Part shown: positions 17,358 to 26,575 of the stretch, one piece after another
Numbering within the stretch: position 1 is the first letter of the stretch
Layout: each line of letters opens with the position of its first letter
NCBI RefSeq assembly: GCF_024267655.1
Contig: NZ_CP100595.1
Coordinates: 1,488,001-1,552,000, forward strand
Direction: 5' to 3'
Source: Arcobacter roscoffensis
GTDB lineage: Bacteria > Campylobacterota > Campylobacteria > Campylobacterales > Arcobacteraceae
Length of the DNA stretch: 64,000 nt
Program-made: the position numbers and the translations under genes
The notes under the pieces: model-generated
Told to the model about the DNA's origin: nothing
Database searches by the model: none
Seen by the model: only the letters and a program-made list of their open reading frames with translations

Positions 17358-20300
17358 TTATTTTGCTTGTGAGATTTTTAAGTCTATGTTTGAAGTTTTT
17401 TTACTTTGAGTTTTCACTTTTATTTTATCACTTATGATGATTTGAGAAGCTTTGATTTTTTTAGTTTTAGTAAGATATTCTTTTATATTTAAAACTCTAT
17501 TTTTAGCCATTTTTTCTAAATCTTTTTTAGAAATATTTTGCTTAGAGATCAAGTTTTTTTCTAGATAATTACTATATTCTTTTTGATTCAGTTTTCCATC
17601 TTTTGTAAAGCTTTTTTTAGAGCTTAACTTTTTGTCAAACTTTTTATACATAGACATCATAACTTCTAAATATCTTTTTTCATAATCTCTTATTTGGTCG
17701 TTTGGTATTTTTGTTTTGATTTGTTTTTCAAAGCTTGCTTTTTTCATTGCATACATGTCTTTAGTTTCATCATACGAGCCTACTAGTTTTAAAGCTAAGT
17801 TTGGTCTTTTATTTAGGATTTTAGATATTTTATCAAGTGTTTCTTTTTGTATTGGAGTGATTTCACTTTTTGCAAAATCAAAGTTTACACTTTTTATTTC
17901 ATCTTCATCAAATCCAAACATAGCACCTAAAAGAGAGAAGGGAGCTGTAATAGCTTTTGTAATAAGATTTGTAAAGGCTTTCCATACTACTGAACCTATT
18001 TGGAATTTTGGATCATCTACATTTCCTGATACTGGAATATCTAAATCAATAACTCCGTTCGAGTCTTCAAGTAAAGCTATTGCTAAACCAAGAGGAAGTG
18101 AAACTGCATCATCACTTTTTACATCTTTACCTAGCTCTATTTTAGTAATAACAATTGAGTTTTTGGCATCTAAATCTGACTTTTGGATATTGTATTTTAA
18201 ATCTAAATCTAGTTTACCACTATCTAACTCTTTTCCTATAAATTTAGAAGTATAAGGAGTGAAGTTTTTCATAGAGATATTTTTAAATACCATATTTACA
18301 TCTGTAAGTATTTTTATATCATTTGGATTTACAACACCTGTAATCTTTGTTGTTCCATACTTATCAACAACTCCATTTACTTTTAGTCTTGTTTTACTTG
18401 CTTTTGTTGTATCTAGCTCTGATATTTGACCATTTAGTTTTGACACAGTTGTTTTAAAAGGAAGTGGTAAGCTTTTGTCTTCAAAAGCTAAAGAAGCATT
18501 TTTGATATTTACAGGGCCTATGTTTAGTTTTGCATTGCTTTTAGCTTTTGGTTCTTTCTCTTGCTTCACAACTTTTTTTGATTTTGTAGAACTAGAACTC
18601 TTTTTAGGAAGCGATATAGAAACTTTTGGGTTTATGATATCTGTACTTGCAACACTTAAAAGACCGTTTGTATAGCTTTTTATGTCTTTTACTAAAACAT
18701 CTATATTTGAAGTATTTATTTTAGTTTTTTCTTTTGTATTGTAGATACTTAGGTTTGGCTCATTTAGTCTTAGTTGTTTAACTCTTATTAGTTTTGCGTT
18801 TTTGCTAATACCATTTAAACTTAACTCAATATTTCTTGCGTTTATTTGGCTATTTGATTTTTGGTTTGCAAGTTTGATTGATGGTTTTGCTATTTTTGCT
18901 TTTGATACGCTGATATTTTCACCATTTAGATTTATGCTATTTATATCAAGACCTAAGTTATTGATATTTATTTTTTGTTTTTCTCTTGCTTGATTTAAGG
19001 CTATTGATTTAATCATCGAGTTTATAGAATTTACTGATGTCTTACCATCTGCTACTTTTATATTGCTTAGGTTTATAGAAGCTTTATTTGTATTTATATA
19101 CATTGCATTTTTTCTATCTTTTAGTGATAAACTCTCTTTTGTGATACCTAGTTTATCTATAGCTATTTTATTATCAATTAAAGCTAAGTCATTTAGTTTG
19201 ATATTCAAATTTTTTGTATCTACATTAAGTCTATTTTTCTTATCTACAAATGAAAGCTTTGGATTGTTTAATGTAAGGTTATTTAAATCTATTTTTGAAT
19301 CTTTTATATTGATGCTATTTGTATTAAAAGAAAAATTTGGATTTTTAACTTCTAAGTTATTTATAGTATCTTTGAAATTTAAACTAGCATTTGCTAATTT
19401 GATATTTGATACATTTACTTTCCAGTTATTTGGTTTTGATTCTTTCTTTTTTTCTTCTTTTTTATCGTTTGTATTTACTAATTTTGTGATATTTAGACCA
19501 TCTTTATTTTGTAGTAAATTTATAATAGGTTTTGATAAAGTCACATCTGATACTTTTAGGTCTTCATTTTTAAGATTTAAATCAACTCTTTTAATATCAA
19601 AACTATCTAGTTTGAATATATCTTGTTTTTGGCTGTTAATATTTAGATTTGATAGTTTTAGTTTATCTGTAAAAAGCTCTAGGTTAAACTCATCTTTTGT
19701 AGTAATATCAAAGTTTACAATAGTATCAAACTTTGCTTTTTTATCAAGTGTGAAGTTTAACATCTCTTTTTCATACTCTAAAAGTTTTGCAAGTTCTAGG
19801 TTTTCTAAAGAGGCTTTACCATACATAGTAAAAGGTTCTAATCTAAAAGCACCTTTGATTAAAAGTTTTGCATTTTCATTTATTTTTAGAGAAAAGTTAT
19901 TTGATGAAAGAGGGTTTTCAAAACTACCTAAATCATATAATTCATAGTTTATATTATCTAAAGTAAGTAAAAATGGCTTTTTATCTTTTATTTTTGTATA
20001 GTTGATTTTAGAGTCAACAAGTGAGATTTTAGATACTAAGAACTTAATATCATTTTCACTTTTTGTTTCTTCTTGTTTTTTTGGCTCTTCTTTTTTCTCT
20101 TTTAGAAGTTTTGTAAGATTTATAGTTCCATCTTTTTGCTGTACTACATCGATAAAAGCGTTTTTAAGTAAAACATTTTCTACATTTACATGTAGATTAA
20201 AAAGTGACTTAAAGCCACCAAAATCAAATGCAAACTCTTCAAAAGAAACAGTTGGCTTTTCATAGTCTCCCAGTCTAAAATCATGTATTTTTGCATGAAA

Positions 20301-20471
20301 TGTAAAGGGATTAAAGTCTACTTTTTTAACATGGGACTTTAGTGTTAAAGTTTTATCAAGATTCTTTACTAGTTGGTCTTCAACGACATAAGGAATTAGT
20401 TTAAAACCTACAGTTACATAAATACTTAGTGATATTACTATTGTATAGAAAATTTTATCAAATCTACTCAT
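17358..20471 (-). CDS. DUF748/AsmA-like envelope protein
   Basis: 1037 residues from the ATG at 20471 (MSRFDKIFYTI); a start twelve codons upstream exists but only this one has AAAGG at the right distance. An N-terminal signal anchor (about 5-24) precedes a very long beta-rich periplasmic region with many repeats of the type N-(L/I)-x-L-x-x-x-x-I, typical of AsmA-like and DUF748 proteins that form grooves for lipid transfer between membranes. A Lys-rich low-complexity linker lies near 635-655. The C-terminal quarter has an amphipathic segment (PFSLLGAMFGF) and an OmpA-like stretch beginning FDFAKSEITPIQKETLDKI. Family call is good; lipid transport is inference from the superfamily. Confidence 0.78.
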   Translation of the reverse strand: MSRFDKIFYTIVISLSIYVTVGFKLIPYVVEDQLVKNLDKTLTLKSHVKKVDFNPFTFHAKIHDFRLGDYEKPTVSFEEFAFDFGGFKSLFNLHVNVENVLLKNAFIDVVQQKDGTINLTKLLKEKKEEPKKQEETKSENDIKFLVSKISLVDSKINYTKIKDKKPFLLTLDNINYELYDLGSFENPLSSNNFSLKINENAKLLIKGAFRLEPFTMYGKASLENLELAKLLEYEKEMLNFTLDKKAKFDTIVNFDITTKDEFNLELFTDKLKLSNLNINSQKQDIFKLDSFDIKRVDLNLKNEDLKVSDVTLSKPIINLLQNKDGLNITKLVNTNDKKEEKKKESKPNNWKVNVSNIKLANASLNFKDTINNLEVKNPNFSFNTNSINIKDSKIDLNNLTLNNPKLSFVDKKNRLNVDTKNLNIKLNDLALIDNKIAIDKLGITKESLSLKDRKNAMYINTNKASINLSNIKVADGKTSVNSINSMIKSIALNQAREKQKININNLGLDINSINLNGENISVSKAKIAKPSIKLANQKSNSQINARNIELSLNGISKNAKLIRVKQLRLNEPNLSIYNTKEKTKINTSNIDVLVKDIKSYTNGLLSVASTDIINPKVSISLPKKSSSSTKSKKVVKQEKEPKAKSNAKLNIGPVNIKNASLAFEDKSLPLPFKTTVSKLNGQISELDTTKASKTRLKVNGVVDKYGTTKITGVVNPNDIKILTDVNMVFKNISMKNFTPYTSKFIGKELDSGKLDLDLKYNIQKSDLDAKNSIVITKIELGKDVKSDDAVSLPLGLAIALLEDSNGVIDLDIPVSGNVDDPKFQIGSVVWKAFTNLITKAITAPFSLLGAMFGFDEDEIKSVNFDFAKSEITPIQKETLDKISKILNKRPNLALKLVGSYDETKDMYAMKKASFEKQIKTKIPNDQIRDYEKRYLEVMMSMYKKFDKKLSSKKSFTKDGKLNQKEYSNYLEKNLISKQNISKKDLEKMAKNRVLNIKEYLTKTKKIKASQIIISDKIKVKTQSKKTSNIDLKISQAK

Positions 20472-20573
20472 AATTATTACCTTTTTTTGCTCATAATTTT
20501 TTGGCAATTTTAATTATTATAGCAAAATAAATCACAATTTCGCTACAATCCCATTATATATAAAAGGAATTAA

Positions 20574-21674
20574 ATGACAGTTATAGAACTATTTCAAAAA
20601 TTATTAAGATTTAAGTCAGTTACTCCTGATGATGATGGAGCATTTGATTTTATAGAAGAGTATTTAGGTGATACATGGGAATGTATAAGTGTTGATATGG
20701 AAGGCGTAAAAAATAGATTTTATTATAAAAAATTCAATGACAATCCACAACACTTATGTTTTGCAGGACATATAGATGTAGTACCTCCTGGTGAGGGTTG
20801 GGATGTAGATCCTTTTGCTGCTGATATTATCGATGGTGTTATCACAGCACGTGGAACACAAGATATGAAAAGTGGTGATGCAGCGTTTTTATATGCTTGT
20901 AAACACGCCGTTGATTTTGATGGGACACTTAGTATTCTTATGACTTCTGATGAAGAGGGTGAGGGAACATACGGAACTATCAAAATGCTTGAGCATTTAA
21001 AGGCTATAAACTTCATACCTCAATATGCAGTTGTAGCAGAGCCAACATGTGAAGATGTATTTGGTGATGCTATAAAAGTAGGAAGAAGAGGAAGTATCAA
21101 CGGATACATCACTATCAAAGGAAAGCAAGGTCACGCAGCATACCCTGAGAAGTGTATAAATCCAGTACATAACTTCGCTCATGTTTTACCAAAAATAGCA
21201 GGACATAACCTAGATGATGGAGATGAATACTTCGCACCATCAAAGATGGTAATGACTGATATAAGAGGTGGTATGGAAGTTACAAATGTAACACCAAATG
21301 AGTTAAAACTTATGTTCAATGTAAGAAATTCAACAAACACTACAAGAGAATCAGTAGAAGAGTTTATTCATGAAAATCTAAAAGGTTTAGAGTATGACTT
21401 TAAAACTACACAAGGCTCTTTTCCATTTGTAACAAACAAAGAATCAAAAGTAGTAAAAGCCATGGAAAACTCAATAAAAGAAATCACAGGAGTTACTACA
21501 AAACACTCAACAGCAGGTGGTACAAGTGATGCCAGATACTTCGGAAGCTTTGGAATAGAAGCTATAGAGTTTGGAGTAATCAACGACACAATCCATAGTG
21601 TAGGTGAGAGAACAACAGTAAAAGAAGTAGAAGACTTAACAGCTGTTTATGTGGACTTGATTAAGAAGTTTTAA
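20574..21674 (+). CDS. dapE: Succinyl-diaminopimelate desuccinylase
   Basis: 366 residues, an M20 family zinc hydrolase. It removes succinate from N-succinyl-LL-diaminopimelate in lysine and peptidoglycan precursor synthesis. Zinc ligands and catalytic residues are in FAGHIDVVPPG, RGTQDMKSGDAA, TSDEEGEG and VAEPT, in the family order, with the last His in INDTIHSVGE. AAAAGGA precedes the ATG. It is followed by a strong terminator, which separates it from the ATPase island downstream. Confidence 0.95.
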   Translation: MTVIELFQKLLRFKSVTPDDDGAFDFIEEYLGDTWECISVDMEGVKNRFYYKKFNDNPQHLCFAGHIDVVPPGEGWDVDPFAADIIDGVITARGTQDMKSGDAAFLYACKHAVDFDGTLSILMTSDEEGEGTYGTIKMLEHLKAINFIPQYAVVAEPTCEDVFGDAIKVGRRGSINGYITIKGKQGHAAYPEKCINPVHNFAHVLPKIAGHNLDDGDEYFAPSKMVMTDIRGGMEVTNVTPNELKLMFNVRNSTNTTRESVEEFIHENLKGLEYDFKTTQGSFPFVTNKESKVVKAMENSIKEITGVTTKHSTAGGTSDARYFGSFGIEAIEFGVINDTIHSVGERTTVKEVEDLTAVYVDLIKKF

Positions 21675-21695
21675 TCTCTTCACTTGGAAACTACT

Positions 21696-21728
21696 AAAAG
21701 GTAAGAATTTAATTTCTTACCTTTTTTT
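21696..21728 (+). terminator. Rho-independent terminator of dapE
   Basis: Twelve-base perfect stem AAAAGGTAAGAA/TTCTTACCTTTT around TTTAAT, running into a T-run to 21728. The clearest intrinsic terminator in the window. Confidence 0.85.
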
Positions 21729-21745
21729 ATAGCTAAAAATTTATA

Positions 21746-21817
21746 ACAACAAAAAAATTGTCAAAGCTATTGACAACAAAAAAATTGTCAGTTATAATAA
21801 CAACAAAAAAGTTGTCA
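21746..21817 (+). repeat. Three phased 18-bp operator-like repeats
   Basis: The 18-mer ACAACAAAAAAATTGTCA occurs at 21746-21763 and 21773-21790, and with one change (A to G at position 12) at 21800-21817. The start-to-start distance is exactly 27 bases both times. Each copy is an inverted repeat: ACAA/TTGT at least, extending to TGACAA/TTGTCA in copy 2 and ACAAC/GTTGT in copy 3. Copy 2 fills the space between -35 and -10, and copy 3 covers the expected transcription start. This looks like a cooperative repressor site. Confidence 0.8.
21770..21798 (+). promoter_or_regulatory. Consensus sigma-70 promoter of the two-ATPase operon
   Basis: TTGACA (21770-21775), 17 bases, TATAAT (21793-21798). 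Both hexamers and the spacing are perfect, which is unusual in this lineage where -35 boxes are usually weak. Transcription would start near 21805 inside the third operator-like repeat, giving a leader of about 24 bases with AAAGGAAA as ribosome site. Confidence 0.8.
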
Positions 21818-21828
21818 AAGGAAAATTC

Positions 21829-22995
21829 ATGAAAAATTGTGTTGGTCAAGCAGTAAGAGGAAATGATTTTTGGGATAGAAATAGTGAAATATCAATTATC
21901 TGGAATAAAATAGATAGTGGTAGTCATATATTACTAGCTGCTCCAAGAAGAGTTGGTAAGACATCAATTATGTTTAATTTGCTTGATAATCCAAAAGATG
22001 ATTACATCGTTATGTATATCGATACTGAATCAGCAGATAATGAAAATGAATTTTGGCAAAAATTATTCAATGCTTTACAAGAAGAAGATTTTGTAAATAA
22101 ATTAAAATCATATTCAAATACATTATTTGAAAAAATAAAAAATATAAGAATTGATAAAATATCAACATCTGGAGTTACTTTTGGGGATGGTGAAACTTTA
22201 GATTATTCTGAAGCATTTGAAAAAATGATTAAAGATTTAGATACTAATAAAAAGCTAATTATTATGATTGATGAATTTGCTCAAACTGTAGAAAATATAA
22301 TTAAATATGAAGATACAATAAGTGCTATAAAGTTTATAAAAAGACATAGAGAACTAAGACAAAATCAAAAAATATCAAGTAAAGTATCATTTATTTATGC
22401 AGGTTCTATTGGATTAGAAAGTGTAGTTTCAAAGTTAAATGGAATGAAACATATAAATGACCTAAATAGTATAAAAGTTAATCCTCTTAGTTTTATTGAG
22501 AGTAAGCAATTTATTAGTGTGTTAGTATCTAATCTTGAATTAAAATTAGATGATACCGTAATAAATGAGTTTCTAAAAAGAGTTGAATGGTATATACCTT
22601 TTTATATACAACTAATCATTCAAGAAATTAAAACAATAACAATCGAAGATAATGTTAATGAGGTAACAGTTGAAATACTTGATAAAGCTATTAATAATGC
22701 ATTAAATCATAGAAATCATTTTGAGCACTGGAGAAGTAAATTAAAAGAAGCATTAGGTATAAATGAATTTAAATTTACAAAAGAAATGTTAAATCATATA
22801 TCAGAAAATAATATAATGGAATCGTTAGATATTATTAATATAGGTGTTAAATATGATTTAGATGATGATGAAGTAAAAGAAATTATTCATTCGCTTATTC
22901 ATGATGGTTACATTAACAATAATGATAATCCAAAAGAATATAGATTTAATTCTCCTATTTTAAAAATGTGGTGGTACAAAAATGTTGCAAATTAA
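21829..22995 (+). CDS. P-loop ATPase (STAND/ATPase_2-like) with C-terminal winged helix, first gene of pair
   Basis: 388 residues, cytoplasmic. The N-terminus VRGNDFWDR resembles the conserved strand before the P-loop of the archaeal-type ATPase_2/STAND group. Walker A is APRRVGKTS (38-46) and Walker B is IIMIDEFAQ (D148, E149). Both are intact, so ATP hydrolysis is likely. A helical sensor region (about 210-280) and a winged-helix-like C-terminus (about 300-385) follow. Its last 14 bases overlap the next ATPase gene, so the products are probably made together. The pair sits alone between a terminator and unrelated genes, behind a consensus promoter with phased operators. I do not know a characterised homologue. 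Defence or signal-dependent regulation is speculation. Confidence 0.75.
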   Translation: MKNCVGQAVRGNDFWDRNSEISIIWNKIDSGSHILLAAPRRVGKTSIMFNLLDNPKDDYIVMYIDTESADNENEFWQKLFNALQEEDFVNKLKSYSNTLFEKIKNIRIDKISTSGVTFGDGETLDYSEAFEKMIKDLDTNKKLIIMIDEFAQTVENIIKYEDTISAIKFIKRHRELRQNQKISSKVSFIYAGSIGLESVVSKLNGMKHINDLNSIKVNPLSFIESKQFISVLVSNLELKLDDTVINEFLKRVEWYIPFYIQLIIQEIKTITIEDNVNEVTVEILDKAINNALNHRNHFEHWRSKLKEALGINEFKFTKEMLNHISENNIMESLDIINIGVKYDLDDDEVKEIIHSLIHDGYINNNDNPKEYRFNSPILKMWWYKNVAN

Positions 22996-24904
22996 TAGTT
23001 CAAGATATAAGTATACTCCAGATGAAATGCCAGAAGATGAATTTTTAAAAAGATTTGTAGTTAGAGAAAAAGTATTTGAAGAGATATTCAAAGATATTAA
23101 AGCTTCTGATTATGAGGTGGCAAATCAACATTTTATCATAGTTGGGCAAAGAGGTCAGGGTAAAACCACACTCTTAAGAAAGATTTTAATAGAAACAAAA
23201 AAAGATAAAAACTTATCTAAGTTTTTAATTCCCGTAAAATTTGCAGAAGAACAATATCAAATTAGGTCTTTATCTCGATTATGGGAAGAAGTAGCTGACT
23301 ATCTCCAATCTATGTATGAAGATATATTTCCAAATATTTTAGACGATATGGAAGAGTTTTTTGAAGATGAAGATTATGAACTAAAAGCATTTTCATATTT
23401 TGAAAAACATATCAAAAAAGAAAATAAAAAACTATTAATTCTTGTAGATAATATAGATGAATTAATAGGCAAGTTTTCCCAAAAAGAGCAAAGACGATTT
23501 AGAGAGATACTTTTAACTTCTTCATCTTTTAGAATTATTGGTGGTTCAACTAAAATGCTTGAACAACATTATGATTATAGTAAACCTTTTTATGAGTTTT
23601 TCAAAATAGTTAAACTTAAAGGTTTTAATTCAGAAGAGAGTAAAAAGTTTTTATTATCTTATGCAAATACGGAAGAAAAGAAAAAAATAAAAGAAGTTAT
23701 AGAAAATACTCCAGAAAGATTAGAAGTAATCAGACAATTAACAGGTGGAGTTCCTAGAACCTTAGTAATGTTATTTGATATATTTTTAGATGAAGAGGGA
23801 ACGGCTTTTGATGATTTACTCAAAATTCTTGATGAAGTTACACCACTTTACAAACATAGAATGGATGATTTACCAGACCAGTTACAAGAAATAGTACACA
23901 CAATTGCTATAAATTGGGATGGCATGTACACAAAAGAGATAGCAAAAAAAACTAGAATGGAAAGCAAAGCTATTTCAGCTCAACTTAAAAAACTTGAAAA
24001 ATACGAAATTATTGAATCAGAATCTATAGGGAAAAATAAGATATATAAAATCAAAGAAAGGTTTTTTAATATTTGGTATCTTATGAGATTTGGTAGAAAA
24101 AAAGATAGACAAAGAGTTGAATGGTTAATTGCATTTTTAAACTCTTGGTGTACTAAGGAAGAATTAGAATTTAGAGCTATTTCTCTAACACAAAGAATTA
24201 AAGAAAAAGATTTAAATCCAAATTATGTCTACTATATGTCTGAAGCTTTGAGATTTTGTAATTTAAATATAGAAATAGATATTAATTTAAAAATGAATAG
24301 CAGAGAATATTTTAAAAAAATAGAATCTAGTTATTTAAATGAGTTATCTTCATCTGATAACGAAATCGGTGTTATTAGTAGGCAACTTGCTAATGATGGC
24401 GAAGTTGGGAAAGCAGTAGTTTTATTGGAAAAATCTAAAAGAAAAAGTCCTTTTTTATTGTGGCAACTTTCAGAATTTTATATCATATTAGGTAGGTATA
24501 ACGAAGCAACAGAATTAACTAAAGAACTTGCAAACAAATTGGGTTTAATGAAGATGGGATATCTTTATTTATACGCAGAATTATTATTTGAATGTGATAA
24601 ATTTAATAGCTGTGTTTTGGAAATTAAGAAGTTTTTACCTTTTTGTGAAGATTCAGTTATATTAGAAATTTTAACAAAATACATAATAAAACTAAGTTCA
24701 AAAAAACAGTATAATTTAGCAAAAGAATTACTTGAATTAAAAGAATATAATTTAAAAGAAAAATTAAAACCAATATGGTTTGCTCTTATGAAACTTATGC
24801 AAGATGAATATCCAAATGAATATAAAAAGATGGGTGCTGAGTTAGAGAGTAGTGTTAATGAAGTATTAGAAGAAATAGAAAAGCTGAGAGATGAAAATAA
24901 TTAA
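22982..24904 (+). CDS. STAND-like P-loop ATPase with winged helix and TPR-like C-terminus, second gene of pair
   Basis: 640 residues. Walker A is GQRGQGKT (55-62), Walker B is LLILVDNID (about 150-158). A winged-helix module (about 300-365) has the KEIAKKTRMESKAISAQLKKL recognition helix pattern, after which an FNIWYLMRFGR motif leads into an all-helical C-terminal half (about 380-640) with TPR-like pairs, ending in a coiled-coil tail. This order (NTPase, winged helix, superhelical repeats) is that of STAND regulators, where the repeat domain senses a ligand and the NTPase oligomerises. No effector domain such as a nuclease, TIR or protease is recognisable. The start ATG lies 14 bases inside the first ATPase gene. 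Confidence 0.72.
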   Translation: MLQINSSRYKYTPDEMPEDEFLKRFVVREKVFEEIFKDIKASDYEVANQHFIIVGQRGQGKTTLLRKILIETKKDKNLSKFLIPVKFAEEQYQIRSLSRLWEEVADYLQSMYEDIFPNILDDMEEFFEDEDYELKAFSYFEKHIKKENKKLLILVDNIDELIGKFSQKEQRRFREILLTSSSFRIIGGSTKMLEQHYDYSKPFYEFFKIVKLKGFNSEESKKFLLSYANTEEKKKIKEVIENTPERLEVIRQLTGGVPRTLVMLFDIFLDEEGTAFDDLLKILDEVTPLYKHRMDDLPDQLQEIVHTIAINWDGMYTKEIAKKTRMESKAISAQLKKLEKYEIIESESIGKNKIYKIKERFFNIWYLMRFGRKKDRQRVEWLIAFLNSWCTKEELEFRAISLTQRIKEKDLNPNYVYYMSEALRFCNLNIEIDINLKMNSREYFKKIESSYLNELSSSDNEIGVISRQLANDGEVGKAVVLLEKSKRKSPFLLWQLSEFYIILGRYNEATELTKELANKLGLMKMGYLYLYAELLFECDKFNSCVLEIKKFLPFCEDSVILEILTKYIIKLSSKKQYNLAKELLELKEYNLKEKLKPIWFALMKLMQDEYPNEYKKMGAELESSVNEVLEEIEKLRDENN

Positions 24905-25061
24905 CTACGATAATAAATATAAAAAAGATATTCCAAATTCTTTTATCATTTAAAATCTCCATTGATTTAAATAGTATTAACTAAGCTTTAATTTAAAAAT
25001 AACTTCTATTAATATAATTTTGGATAAATGATAAGGTTACTTTACATTTTTGCTAAAATAT

Positions 25062-25093
25062 TTCAAAATGATAACTAGTTTTATCATTTTGAA
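25062..25093. repeat. 13-bp perfect inverted repeat upstream of the hydrolase gene
   Basis: TTCAAAATGATAA and TTATCATTTTGAA flank CTAGTT. ATGATAA-type elements also occur at 24942 and 25028. The repeat ends 23 bases before the TTG start at 25117 and could be an operator (TGATAA/TTATCA halves recall Fur- or PerR-type boxes) or a hairpin in the leader. Confidence 0.5.
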
Positions 25094-25116
25094 TTAAAAT
25101 ACGTTAGGAAATACAA

Positions 25117-26094
25117 TTGAAATCAATAAAAGCTATACGAAAAACATTACTTCTTTTCTTTTTTATATCTACAGCATTATTTGCCAATAACAAAGTAGGA
25201 TTTACTACTTTTGATGTTTACTCAAAACATAGAAACTCTGATATAAAAACTATGGTTTTTTATCCAAGTTCTGATGAAGAAGAGTTTATTTTAGGTCAAC
25301 ACAAACTTTTTGTATCTCAAAGCCTTGCTTTAAATGGGGCTTTAAAAAAGGACAAGTATCCTTTGATTTTTTTATCTCATGGAGGGCTTAGAAGTGCTTC
25401 TAATCAGATAGATTGGTTAGCAAAAGCTTTAGCCCAAAAAGGTTTTATAGTTTTGCTTACTAGAAATAAACTTGATAAAAAAACTTCTTTTTATGAGCCT
25501 TGGTTAAGAGCAAATGATATCCATATATCTTTTGAAAAGCTAAAAGAGACTGAAAAATTTAAAGATAGTATTGATTATGAAAACATCAATTCTGTGGGTT
25601 TTTTACTTGGATCTACTAGTTTTGCTTTATCTTCATCTGCTAAGTTAAATCTTGAATCATATAAAAACCAGTGTTTAAATACTCAAAGTTTAGATTGTAC
25701 TTGGTATGAAGAAAATGATATTGATTTAAAGTCTTTTGATGTGGAGTTTATAAAAGACATAAAAGTCTCAATACCAAGTAAAAAAGCAGTTTTATTTGAT
25801 ATGGAATATTCAAATATGTTTGATAAAAATAGCTTAGAAGATAGTATGACAGATTTTTCATTTATAAATTTATCAAATCAAAAAGTATTAGACAATAGTC
25901 ATTTTAAAGATAGTTTTACATATGAAAAGATAAAAAACTCAAATGTCTTTAGTTCTTTTTCTCTATGTACTAAAAAAGGAAAGATGATATTAAAAGGTAC
26001 AAAAGAAAATCCAAATCTCTGTTATGAAGAGAAAGTTAGTAAAGAGTTGATTCATCAAGATATAATAGATACAATAGTGAGTATTTTAAAATGA
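25117..26094 (+). CDS. Exported alpha/beta hydrolase-like protein with altered nucleophile elbow
   Basis: 325 residues. TTG start with AGGAA at 25106; signal peptide about 1-23 (ending ALFAN). The fold resembles predicted dienelactone hydrolases: strand-turn VFYPSS, LIFLSHGG oxyanion region (about 85-92), and a predicted elbow VGFLLGS near residue 160. The usual G-x-S-x-G Ser is Leu here, although Ser follows two residues later. Cys pairs near 187/194 and in the C-terminal third suggest a periplasmic disulfide. Enzymatic activity is therefore uncertain. The stop overlaps the GNAT gene by four bases. Confidence 0.6.
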   Translation: MKSIKAIRKTLLLFFFISTALFANNKVGFTTFDVYSKHRNSDIKTMVFYPSSDEEEFILGQHKLFVSQSLALNGALKKDKYPLIFLSHGGLRSASNQIDWLAKALAQKGFIVLLTRNKLDKKTSFYEPWLRANDIHISFEKLKETEKFKDSIDYENINSVGFLLGSTSFALSSSAKLNLESYKNQCLNTQSLDCTWYEENDIDLKSFDVEFIKDIKVSIPSKKAVLFDMEYSNMFDKNSLEDSMTDFSFINLSNQKVLDNSHFKDSFTYEKIKNSNVFSSFSLCTKKGKMILKGTKENPNLCYEEKVSKELIHQDIIDTIVSILK

Positions 26095-26564
26095 AGTCAT
26101 TTACTATAAAACCTTATGAAGAAAAATACATAAAAGAAGTAGCAAATCTTTTTACAAACACAGTTCATAATATAAATAAAAAAGATTATACAGAAGAGCA
26201 GTTAGATGCTTGGGCTAGTAAAAATATAGATTTAAAAACATGGAAAAATAGGCTTAAAACTTCAAATACTTATTTATGTATGCTTGAAGATGAAATAGTA
26301 GGTTTTTATATTTATGAAGATGATTATATTGATTGTTTTTATGTTCATCATGAGTATCAAGGTCTAAAAATAGGGAGGTTTATGATAGAACAGATATTTA
26401 AAAATGCAGATAATCATGGTATTAAACTATTGAGAGTTGATGCAAGTATTACAGCAAAACCTTTTTTTGAGAGGTTTGGTTTTAAAGAAGTAAAAGAAAA
26501 TCATATAAAAAGACAAAATCAAACTCTTATAAACTATTCTATGATAAAAGATATGAGTAATTAA
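26091..26564 (+). CDS. GNAT family N-acetyltransferase
   Basis: 157 residues. The GNAT fold is visible: strand 4 with IDCFYVHHEYQG, followed by the acetyl-CoA pyrophosphate loop variant LKIGRFMIEQIF, and the late FFERFGFKEVKEN motif. It is close in layout to YafP-type putative acetyltransferases. The substrate is unknown. Start overlaps the preceding gene by ATGA; AraC-type regulator gene follows after eleven bases. Confidence 0.85.
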   Translation: MKSFTIKPYEEKYIKEVANLFTNTVHNINKKDYTEEQLDAWASKNIDLKTWKNRLKTSNTYLCMLEDEIVGFYIYEDDYIDCFYVHHEYQGLKIGRFMIEQIFKNADNHGIKLLRVDASITAKPFFERFGFKEVKENHIKRQNQTLINYSMIKDMSN

Positions 26565-26575
26565 AAGGAAAAAGA

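Noticed and set aside
19063-19947. A 294-codon open frame on the plus strand
   Set aside because: It lies entirely antisense to the DUF748 gene. The frame is a Phe/Ser/Leu-rich mirror of Lys/Asn/Asp codons and has no ribosome site; a shadow of the real gene.
21746-21817. CRISPR-like array (18-base repeats, 9-base spacers)
   Set aside because: Spacers are too short and only three copies exist; the position on the promoter and the palindromic form fit operators.
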